A DNA stretch of 5,574 nucleotides from Gammaproteobacteria bacterium (GTDB lineage: Bacteria > Pseudomonadota > Gammaproteobacteria > PS1 > Pseudothioglobaceae): assembly GCA_003489145.1 (NCBI GenBank), contig DNJI01000025.1, positions 1 through 5,574 on the forward strand, read 5' to 3'. Shown here piece after piece: positions 1 to 5,574 of the stretch. Each line of letters opens with the position of its first letter. Position 1 is the first letter of the stretch. The translations under genes were made by a program, and so were the position numbers. Under the pieces are notes generated by a model. The model searched no databases. It was not told the origin of the DNA and worked only from the letters and a program-made list of their open reading frames with translations.

Positions 1-357
1 AAGCATTGGGAGTAATGTTTTATAAAACACTTTAGCAATAATAATGGTGGTTACTTGCGCATCTAAACACTGTTTTAAAACTTCGTCACTGGTATACAGT
101 GGATTAATCAGTGTGGCCGTTCTATCAGCATACCAAACACCAAACAAACTTACTGGAAACGCCAACAGATTAGGTACCATAATAGCAACTGTACCTTTGC
201 CGATATTTGCTGATAAATAATTTGCCAAACAAATGCTATTGTCATAAAGCTGATTGTAATTGATCACATTATCTAGACCAACCAATGCTTGATTATTAGG
301 CTTATCCTTAAAAGCACGATCTAGTAACTGTGTTAAATGCTGCAGGTTATTTGTCAT
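1..357 (-). CDS. fadD: FadD-type fatty acyl-CoA synthetase (AMP-forming), N-terminal part (3' end outside window)
   Basis: FadD-type enzymes activate free fatty acids to acyl-CoA via an acyl-adenylate, at the cytosolic face of the inner membrane. This ORF starts at ATG 357 and is open to the left edge, giving 119 residues beginning MTNNLQHLTQLLDRAF. It matches the N-terminal region of the AMP-binding domain of long-chain acyl-CoA ligases. MVPNLLAFPVSLFGVWYA corresponds to MMPNLLQYPVALFGILRA in E. coli FadD, and INPLYTSDEVLKQCLDA corresponds to VNPLYTPRELEHQLNDS. The N-terminus is roughly 25 residues shorter than in E. coli. The ATP-binding P-loop, the adenylation motifs and the FACS fatty-acid signature lie beyond the window, so chain-length specificity cannot be judged. 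AAGGGTG (365-371) lies seven bases upstream of the ATG, inside the last codons of the patatin gene. The two-base gap indicates co-transcription. A medium-chain ligase of the same superfamily remains possible. Confidence 0.85.
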   Translation of the reverse strand, partial: MTNNLQHLTQLLDRAFKDKPNNQALVGLDNVINYNQLYDNSICLANYLSANIGKGTVAIMVPNLLAFPVSLFGVWYADRTATLINPLYTSDEVLKQCLDAQVTTIIIAKVFYKTLLPML

Positions 358-359
358 AA

Positions 360-1382
360 TTAATCACCCTTATGGCTCTCAACCAACTGAGCGGCAAAAT
401 TATTAAGTGCTACTTGATTGTAAACAATGGCTTGTCTACCTAGTTGATATAGATATTTTAGATATTCATCTTTACTATTGTCCAAACTGGTTGAGTGAGA
501 TTTATCGATAAACGGATTGATTCTTAAATAGTTTGGGTTTGAGTTATATACTGCTTCTAGTTGATAGTTGCTAGCATCAGACAATGCAGTTGTCACTAAA
601 TTACTACCCGTATCACGCCACTCCATTGCGCCCCAGTGACTCACTTTATCACATTCAAGATATGTATCTTGTCGGCCACCACCTAATGAAAACATCATGG
701 TGTTTTTAGAGTACAAATTTTTGTTTAAATATCTAAATTCCGCATAGGCGGACAAAGATGGATTGACTGCAAATATTCCGCCGTCGATGAAACAGTGTTT
801 TTCTTGACCATTCACTGATGTGATATTAGCCGGAGGGAAATAAGCAATGGCTGCTGTTGCCGAACGCATGACATCCTTTAAGTAAAAGTTATGCCGATCA
901 CTAACGATAGCTTTATGTTGGCGAAAGAAGTAATTTTTACCACGTGTTAAATCATATACCGGAATAAGGCAAGGCTTTAATAACTCCTTAAGTTCTCGAT
1001 TTTCAAAATATTTATTGTAAACAAATTGGGCGCCTTCATCTTCGTACTTTACATCTAATAACCCTGAAACAGATTTAATACCTTGGAGTAAGGATGATTG
1101 AAAGATAATTTTTGCATTTTTTAAATACAACTCAACAATATCCTCCGCACTATATTTAGGCCGTCCATCTTCTCCTGGCAATAACAATCCCGCAATAATA
1201 AGCCCACCAGTAGAATTACCAGCAAATAAATCAAAATAATCAGCAATTCTAGCATCTGAATTACCACTAAGTTGTTGTAGTTTTTTTTCTAAGTAGGCCA
1301 ATATTACTGCAGGTACAATGCCTCTAACACCACCGCCATCGATGGATAATATGCGTGTATGAATTGTATGTTTTTTATTCAT
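360..1382 (-). CDS. Patatin-like phospholipase (acyl hydrolase)
   Basis: Patatin-like proteins hydrolyse acyl esters of phospholipids or galactolipids with a Ser-Asp dyad. This 340-residue protein has the full motif set: oxyanion-hole DGGGVRG (15-21), nucleophile elbow GNSTG with Ser57 (55-59), and the catalytic aspartate in DGG (Asp200, 200-202), followed by NPS. The sequence [14 protein letters not shown] and the [13 protein letters not shown] arrangement place it with single-domain patatins similar to plant patatin and bacterial Pat17-like enzymes. The DGGG motif lies only 15 residues from the start, and there is no hydrophobic leader or transmembrane segment, so it is probably cytosolic. 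Translation starts at ATG 1382, overlapping the fadA stop as ATGA. Its own Shine-Dalgarno is weak (GAG at 1388-1390), suggesting translational coupling. Two bases separate its stop from the fadD start. Placement beside fadA and fadD suggests that it releases fatty acids for degradation. The substrate is unknown; lysophospholipids, storage lipids or a thioester are all possible. Confidence 0.92.
   Translation of the reverse strand: MNKKHTIHTRILSIDGGGVRGIVPAVILAYLEKKLQQLSGNSDARIADYFDLFAGNSTGGLIIAGLLLPGEDGRPKYSAEDIVELYLKNAKIIFQSSLLQGIKSVSGLLDVKYEDEGAQFVYNKYFENRELKELLKPCLIPVYDLTRGKNYFFRQHKAIVSDRHNFYLKDVMRSATAAIAYFPPANITSVNGQEKHCFIDGGIFAVNPSLSAYAEFRYLNKNLYSKNTMMFSLGGGRQDTYLECDKVSHWGAMEWRDTGSNLVTTALSDASNYQLEAVYNSNPNYLRINPFIDKSHSTSLDNSKDEYLKYLYQLGRQAIVYNQVALNNFAAQLVESHKGD
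365..371 (-). promoter_or_regulatory. Ribosome binding site of the fadD-type gene
   Basis: AAGGGTG on the minus strand, with a seven-base spacer to ATG 357, is a reasonable Shine-Dalgarno motif. It lies within the AAG GGT GAT codons just before the stop of the patatin-like gene, consistent with translational coupling in one operon. Confidence 0.6.
1379..1382 (-). other. ATGA stop/start overlap between fadA and the patatin-like gene
   Basis: The minus-strand tetranucleotide ATGA contains both the start codon of the patatin-like gene (1382-1380) and the TGA stop of fadA (1381-1379). Such overlaps are the classic arrangement for termination-reinitiation coupling. The weak upstream purine motif makes reinitiation the more likely route for patatin translation. 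Confidence 0.8.
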
Positions 1383-2563
1383 AAGTTCTCAAAAATACCT
1401 GTGGCCCCCATGCCACTACCAACACACATGGTGACCATGCCATAACGGGTATTGGTTCTTTTTAAGTGATGAAGCAAGGTAGCAGTTCTAATGCTACCGG
1501 TTGCCCCTAGTGGATGCCCTAGTGCAATTGCACCCCCTAGAGGGTTGACAATCTCTGGGTCAAGGTTTAGCTCTTGAATGACGGCCAAGCTTTGCGCTGC
1601 AAAGGCCTCATTGAGCTCAATATGGCCAATATCGCGCTGTTTAAGTCCGCATTGCGTCAATACCTTTGGAATGGATAAAACAGGGCCAATACCCATAATT
1701 TTAGGGTCGACACCACTCACAGCAAAACCTACGAATCGTGCCATCGGCGTTAAATCAAAAAGTTTAAGCGCTTTTTCACTGCAAAGTAGCGTAGCGCCAG
1801 CGCCATCACTCATTTGTGAACTGTTGCCAGCAGTAACTGACCCATTAATATGGAACGCCGCTTTTAATTTAGCCAGCTGGTCAATTGAAGTATCAAATCG
1901 AATCCCCTCGTCTGCAGATACAGTGACAGATTGTTGTGTTCTTTCTTGTGAATCTAAATCATAAGATTGAGTAATGACTTCATATGGTTTGATCTCATCT
2001 TTAAAATAACCTTGATTCACGGCATTAATGGCTTTTTGATGAGACTCAAAAGCGAATTGATCTTGAGAGTCTCGATTAATGTTATATTTATTCACCACTT
2101 GTTCAGCAGTAGTGCCCATACCATAGGCAATACCTATATTGTCTTCATCGAAGGTCTTTATGTTAAAAGCAGGGTGGTGTCCCATCATTGGAATCATGCT
2201 CATTGACTCAACACCACCCGCAACCATCAACTCAGCCTCACCCAAACGAATGCGATCGGCTGCATAAGCAATAGATTGCAATCCTGAGGCGCAAAATCGA
2301 TTAACCGTCACACCAGAAACTGATTGAGGGTAGTTGGCTAATAAAGCAGCGATTCTAGCAATATTAAGCCCTTGCTCAGCTTCAGGCATGGCACAACCGA
2401 TAACCACATCATCAATCACCTTAGGGTCAATATTAGGATTATTTTTCAAAAGTTCTTTTAAAACAAAGCTCAATAAATCATCAGGGCGCACTTGTTTAAA
2501 CACACCGCCAGCTTTTCCGACTGGAGATCTAATGCTGCTAACAATGTAGACTGCTTGTGGCAT
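1379..2563 (-). CDS. fadA: FadA-type thiolase (acetyl-CoA C-acyltransferase, 3-ketoacyl-CoA thiolase)
   Basis: It catalyses the last step of beta-oxidation, CoA-dependent cleavage of 3-ketoacyl-CoA to acetyl-CoA and a shortened acyl-CoA. All thiolase landmarks are intact in 394 residues, a normal family length. They are the acyl-accepting cysteine in NRFCASGLQ (Cys91), NEAFAAQ (Asn318), [14 protein letters not shown] with His350, and CVGSGMGAT with the acid/base Cys380. The segment [15 protein letters not shown] (from about residue 56) and [11 protein letters not shown] are typical of degradative thiolases that pair with HAD-ECH fusion proteins. The ATG at 2563 has AAGGA six bases upstream, and a single base separates the start from the stop of the preceding gene. 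The 3' end overlaps the patatin-like gene by 4 nt (ATGA, 1379-1382). With the upstream enzyme it probably forms a trifunctional complex, as partners in related systems do (inference). A biosynthetic acetoacetyl-CoA thiolase is less likely given the operon. Confidence 0.95.
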   Translation of the reverse strand: MPQAVYIVSSIRSPVGKAGGVFKQVRPDDLLSFVLKELLKNNPNIDPKVIDDVVIGCAMPEAEQGLNIARIAALLANYPQSVSGVTVNRFCASGLQSIAYAADRIRLGEAELMVAGGVESMSMIPMMGHHPAFNIKTFDEDNIGIAYGMGTTAEQVVNKYNINRDSQDQFAFESHQKAINAVNQGYFKDEIKPYEVITQSYDLDSQERTQQSVTVSADEGIRFDTSIDQLAKLKAAFHINGSVTAGNSSQMSDGAGATLLCSEKALKLFDLTPMARFVGFAVSGVDPKIMGIGPVLSIPKVLTQCGLKQRDIGHIELNEAFAAQSLAVIQELNLDPEIVNPLGGAIALGHPLGATGSIRTATLLHHLKRTNTRYGMVTMCVGSGMGATGIFENL

Positions 2564-2564
2564 A

Positions 2565-4949
2565 TTAGTTCCTTAATGGTTTGTGTTTAATTAACATATG
2601 TTCAATTCGTTCTTGCGTTTTATCTTGTTTCAACAATTCAATAAAATGGGTTTTTTCTAAATCTAATAAGTATTGGCTATTTACCTCAGTGTTGGCATCA
2701 ACTTCACCGCCACACAGTACATCGGCAATTTTCATGGCAATTAATTCATCGTGCTGGGATATAAATTCACCAATCCTCATGTTGGTGAGTTGTGCCAATA
2801 TATTTGCTTTAGCGCTAGCACCACCTACCCTAAAAGCTTGGTTGACATCTTCTGGTCGATAATGTTCATTAATCATCAATTTAGCCTGTTGTTTGGCGAC
2901 ATGAAGCAATTCCAACCGTTGTGAGATAATCACATCATTGTCATCTAAATACCCCATTTCAACGGCTAATTTAGCACTTTCAGAGACTTTAGCCAAACCT
3001 ATTTGTTCAAAATATTGTGCCAATGTTGTGAATAAATCTTTATGTTTGGCGGCACGTCGTGCCATTTCCTTGCAACCACCACCTGCTGGCAGCAAGCCAA
3101 CTCCCATTTCCACTAAGCCAATATAACTTTCAGTATGACTCACTCGACGATTACAATGCATTACTAATTCGCAACCACCGCCAAGCGCCAAGCCTTCGAC
3201 AGCAGCAATGGTTGGAATTTTGCTATATTTAAGCGACATTAATACTCTTTGAAGTAATTCAATTACCTCGTTAATTGGCTTTAAGTTATCAATATTTGGT
3301 AAATTTGGCTTGAGTAATTGCCAGGCTTTTTTCTTAAAACTGGTGAATAAATTTTGATGATCAATCATGCCTAATTTTGCACCAGCAACAATTTCATATA
3401 GATTGGCACCGGCACAAAATGGAGCGCTATCTTGCCATAGAATCATAGCCCTAAAATCTTGTTCAGCAATTTCAATCGCTTGTTTAAGTGAGTCAATGAC
3501 TTCAAGATTCAGTGTATGTAGTTTGGTTTTTAAACTAAAAATAGCAATACCATCATTTTCATGGAAGAATTTTACTGAGTCATTTTCGAAGATAGTAACA
3601 CCTTGCCCATGTTTGCTTTCACCCATTAGAGCAGGGCGATGGAGTTGACGATCATAAACTACATGCTTAGAGTAAGGAGTGTAGTCGTCTTCAGAAGGAG
3701 AGTAAGCGCCCTTATCGGTATAAAAATCTGTCACTCCATTAATCCAATTGGGTGTCGATACATTAGCATCATCTTGCAAGAATAGTGCTAATGATGCTTG
3801 CACACCATTAGCTTGCCATAATTCAAAAATCCCTACTTCCCAGCCAAAGCCCCAATGTAGTGCCCAATCAATATCTCTAGTCGATTGTGCAATGGTTTGT
3901 AAATGGTAAGCACTATAAAGACAAGTGTCTTTAATCACTGAATAAAGAAATTGTGACTGAGGATGTTGATTAGCTCTAAGTGCAGCAATCCAACGAGAAA
4001 CATTAGTTTTTAAGATCGACTTAACCGAAGCTTCAATCTCATAATTAGCCTTATTGTAATTTTGACTTTCTGGCTGATAAACCCGAATTTCGCCATCTTC
4101 TTTCTTATAAATACCAGCTTTAGTTTTTTCACCCAGCGCACGTTGTTCGAATAAATACTCTAACCATTGAGGCGTTTTAAAATAAGCATGCCAAGGGTCA
4201 TCACTAAGCACCTGATCAAACTGCTCAAAGACGTGTTTTAGAATATCCAACCCTACTAAATCTGCCGTTCTAAAAGTTGCACTTTTAGGTCGTTTTAACT
4301 TAGTTCCTGTTAAGGCATCAACCGTATCAAAATCAAGTCCAAGTCTATCAGCATGGTGAATACATGCAGCAATAGAAAAGACACCAATACGGTTAGCAAT
4401 AAAACCAGGCTTGTCTTTAGCGTAGAGAATGTTTTTACCCAATTCTGAGGTAAAAAATCCTTCTAATCTATCTAATAAATCGGGCTTCGTCTTCTCAGTT
4501 GAAATCAGTTCAACCAATGACATATAACGTGGCGGATTAAAGAAATGTATGCCACAAAATTGCGATTGAAAATCTCCCAAATCTTCTCCAATTTGATTAA
4601 CGCTTAAACTAGAAGTATTGGTTGCTAAAATAGCATCCGTAGATAAATAAGGTAATATTTTTGCAAATAAATCTTGCTTAGCATCCACATCTTCAATAAT
4701 CGCTTCAATGACTAAATCACAATCAGATAATCGACTCAAATCATTTTCAAAAGAGGCCGCTGTAATCCAAGATTGTTGAGCGGGATGGGTGAGTGCTTTG
4801 GGTTTAAAGTTAATAATATTGTTCAAATTATCTTTAACATGGGCTTCGTAACCAAACAATAAAGTAGGAATATTGGCATTGGCAAACACAGCTGCAATCT
4901 GTGCACCCATCACACCACTACCTAAAATACCAACTTGATTAATGCTCAT
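2565..4949 (-). CDS. FadN-like 3-hydroxyacyl-CoA dehydrogenase / enoyl-CoA hydratase
   Basis: This bifunctional enzyme should hydrate 2-enoyl-CoA and oxidise the resulting 3-hydroxyacyl-CoA with NAD, steps two and three of beta-oxidation, in the cytosol. Numbering is for the 794-residue form. The N-terminal Rossmann fold shows GSGVMG (10-15), the NTSS loop (111-114), HFFNP with catalytic His135, its partner Glu147, and KPGFIANR with Asn186. The second dehydrogenase domain follows, with the signature DIDWALHWGFGWE. The C-terminal crotonase domain has FCAGAN (511-516) for the oxyanion hole, LGGGCE with Glu594, and YIGLVE with Glu614, so both catalytic glutamates are present. Dehydrogenase-first order and length match B. 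subtilis FadN-type proteins, opposite to E. coli FadB. Oddities are Gly33 at the usual NAD-ribose-binding aspartate and extra sequence at about 517-580. I chose ATG 4949 over the in-frame ATG at 4955 because GGTGG (4956-4960) sits 6 nt before the former and directly abuts the latter. fadB would also be a defensible symbol. Confidence 0.93.
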   Translation of the reverse strand: MSINQVGILGSGVMGAQIAAVFANANIPTLLFGYEAHVKDNLNNIINFKPKALTHPAQQSWITAASFENDLSRLSDCDLVIEAIIEDVDAKQDLFAKILPYLSTDAILATNTSSLSVNQIGEDLGDFQSQFCGIHFFNPPRYMSLVELISTEKTKPDLLDRLEGFFTSELGKNILYAKDKPGFIANRIGVFSIAACIHHADRLGLDFDTVDALTGTKLKRPKSATFRTADLVGLDILKHVFEQFDQVLSDDPWHAYFKTPQWLEYLFEQRALGEKTKAGIYKKEDGEIRVYQPESQNYNKANYEIEASVKSILKTNVSRWIAALRANQHPQSQFLYSVIKDTCLYSAYHLQTIAQSTRDIDWALHWGFGWEVGIFELWQANGVQASLALFLQDDANVSTPNWINGVTDFYTDKGAYSPSEDDYTPYSKHVVYDRQLHRPALMGESKHGQGVTIFENDSVKFFHENDGIAIFSLKTKLHTLNLEVIDSLKQAIEIAEQDFRAMILWQDSAPFCAGANLYEIVAGAKLGMIDHQNLFTSFKKKAWQLLKPNLPNIDNLKPINEVIELLQRVLMSLKYSKIPTIAAVEGLALGGGCELVMHCNRRVSHTESYIGLVEMGVGLLPAGGGCKEMARRAAKHKDLFTTLAQYFEQIGLAKVSESAKLAVEMGYLDDNDVIISQRLELLHVAKQQAKLMINEHYRPEDVNQAFRVGGASAKANILAQLTNMRIGEFISQHDELIAMKIADVLCGGEVDANTEVNSQYLLDLEKTHFIELLKQDKTQERIEHMLIKHKPLRN
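2570..2574 (-). promoter_or_regulatory. Ribosome binding site of fadA
   Basis: AAGGA on the minus strand, six bases before the ATG at 2563, is the clearest Shine-Dalgarno motif in the window. It lies within the last two sense codons (AGG AAC) of the dehydrogenase/hydratase gene, so thiolase translation should be coupled to passage of ribosomes over the upstream stop. Confidence 0.75.
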
Positions 4950-5574
4950 AATCATCCACCGCTAAAATTTTTCGACGTAGTTCAGTTAAACGCGATAATA
5001 ATTGATGCTCATCAATACTAATTTGCTGCTTGTCTAATAGTGCATCAATGGCCTCATAACTATCAACATATCCAACTCTTTTATAAACCTTTTCTGCTTC
5101 TACTGCAAGTGTATAAGCCTGATCTAATATATCTAGGGTGCTATCTTTTGCATACAGCACATCACTTGTAAGTGTGTCTTTTAAATTAGGATTGTTAATT
5201 AATTGATTAACCACTTTATTTTGTAGTTTGACACTAGGGAGTGGCTGATTAACACCTCTAGGCAAGACAATCCACCTAAACACTAGTGAAAAATTCAATT
5301 GACCGCAAATATCACTAAGTAATACTTGTGATTCATGAACTTGCCTTTGCACACTCCAACGAATGAGATCGTTAAAGTCATTATCCAATACTTGGCGATA
5401 TTTCAACAAAACAGAAATACTATACATCTTAATCAATAGATCAGAAAATAGGCCATTGACACTTTCTTGAAATTTAATTTTTGGACCAAATTTCATTAAT
5501 ACAATCTCAACTAAAAAAGCAAAACTCGCACTTAAAGTGGCAAGCTGTTGGTAGTTATTTTTTTCAAAACCTTT
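4939..5574 (-). CDS. fadE: FadE-type acyl-CoA dehydrogenase, C-terminal part (5' end outside window)
   Basis: Acyl-CoA dehydrogenases of this type catalyse the first step of beta-oxidation, acyl-CoA to trans-2-enoyl-CoA, using FAD. The reading frame stays open from the right edge to the TAA at 4939 (211 codons visible). The ATG at 5496 is therefore an internal methionine, not the start. The 26 codons before it include LATLSASFAFLVE, which closely matches the E. coli FadE segment LATLSASFSLLAD. What is visible is the helical C-terminal extension peculiar to long bacterial FadE proteins (DUF1974-type). Shared landmarks include the LP.G....P..KL..KVV block and the ending AVDDY, against NVDDF in E. 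coli. The FAD- and substrate-binding core and catalytic glutamate lie outside the window. The protein stops about 20 residues earlier than E. coli FadE, lacking its charged tail. The 3' end overlaps the next gene by 11 nt (17 nt if that gene starts at its upstream ATG). Family assignment is firm; comparisons are from memory. Confidence 0.9.
   Translation of the reverse strand, partial: KGFEKNNYQQLATLSASFAFLVEIVLMKFGPKIKFQESVNGLFSDLLIKMYSISVLLKYRQVLDNDFNDLIRWSVQRQVHESQVLLSDICGQLNFSLVFRWIVLPRGVNQPLPSVKLQNKVVNQLINNPNLKDTLTSDVLYAKDSTLDILDQAYTLAVEAEKVYKRVGYVDSYEAIDALLDKQQISIDEHQLLSRLTELRRKILAVDDYEH
4956..4960 (-). promoter_or_regulatory. Ribosome binding site deciding the start of the dehydrogenase/hydratase gene
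   Basis: On the minus strand GGTGG is followed by ATGATT and then ATG at 4949, giving a 6-nt spacer, which is suitable for initiation. The alternative ATG at 4955 directly follows GGTGG and has no purine-rich motif at a usable distance. The motif lies inside the last codons of fadE, so translation of the two genes is probably coupled. The match to the anti-Shine-Dalgarno sequence is only partial. Confidence 0.5.

Noticed and set aside
17..28. Twelve-base palindrome GTTTTATAAAAC
   Set aside because: It lies within fadD coding sequence, is AT-rich and short enough to arise by chance, and has no partner copies or promoter context.
1278..1290. T-run that could suggest a terminator
   Set aside because: It lies inside the patatin-like gene, encodes the lysine-rich stretch EKKL, and has no GC-rich hairpin beside it.
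360..1382. Possible CBASS effector (CapV-like patatin)
   Set aside because: CapV is also a patatin-like phospholipase with the same catalytic motifs, but there is no CD-NTase or other defence gene next to it here. The gene is embedded between fadA and fadD, so a metabolic role is far more likely.
1578..1964. Open frame on the plus strand, 128 codons
   Set aside because: It lies antisense inside the well-supported thiolase gene, shows no recognisable family motif, and has the composition expected of a shadow frame.
1967..2549. Plus-strand open frames at 1967-2206 and 2334-2549
   Set aside because: Both are antisense to the thiolase coding sequence, with no recognisable motif and no independent support.
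2581..3648. Plus-strand open frames at 2581-2862, 2938-3126 and 3367-3648
   Set aside because: All lie antisense within the hydratase half of the fusion gene. They are short, cysteine- and serine-rich in a way typical of reverse-frame artefacts, and unrelated to known families.

Overview
The window holds five genes, all on the minus strand, packed end to end into one apparent operon for fatty-acid beta-oxidation. In transcription order (right to left) they are the C-terminal part of a FadE-type acyl-CoA dehydrogenase, a two-domain 3-hydroxyacyl-CoA dehydrogenase/enoyl-CoA hydratase, a FadA-type thiolase, a patatin-like phospholipase, and the N-terminal part of a FadD-type acyl-CoA synthetase. 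Both outer genes run off the window. The only non-coding bases are one at 2564 and two at 358-359. The other two junctions are overlaps, so promoter, operator and terminator must lie outside the window.

The DNA is AT-rich (judged by eye, GC in the high 30s percent), with standard codon use and ATG starts. The FadE C-terminus resembles the long gammaproteobacterial FadE of E. coli. The multifunctional enzyme has the dehydrogenase domain first and the hydratase domain last, unlike E. coli FadB but like B. subtilis FadN and many beta- and gammaproteobacterial enzymes. A low-GC gammaproteobacterium, for example one from the Legionella/Coxiella/Francisella range or a marine relative, is the best guess. 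The genus cannot be named from this sequence.

The genes fit one metabolic story. FadD activates free fatty acids to acyl-CoA, FadE makes the 2-enoyl-CoA, the FadN-like enzyme hydrates it and oxidises the 3-hydroxyacyl-CoA, and the thiolase releases acetyl-CoA. The patatin-like hydrolase between thiolase and synthetase has an intact Ser-Asp dyad and no signal peptide. It could supply fatty acids from membrane or stored lipids directly to FadD; this is inferred from gene order.

This looks like a largely ordinary catabolic operon. The points of interest are the embedded patatin, a glycine where the NAD-binding acidic residue of the dehydrogenase is expected, and an apparent insertion of roughly 25-30 residues in the hydratase domain. 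I see no mobile element, CRISPR array, RNA gene or defence system.
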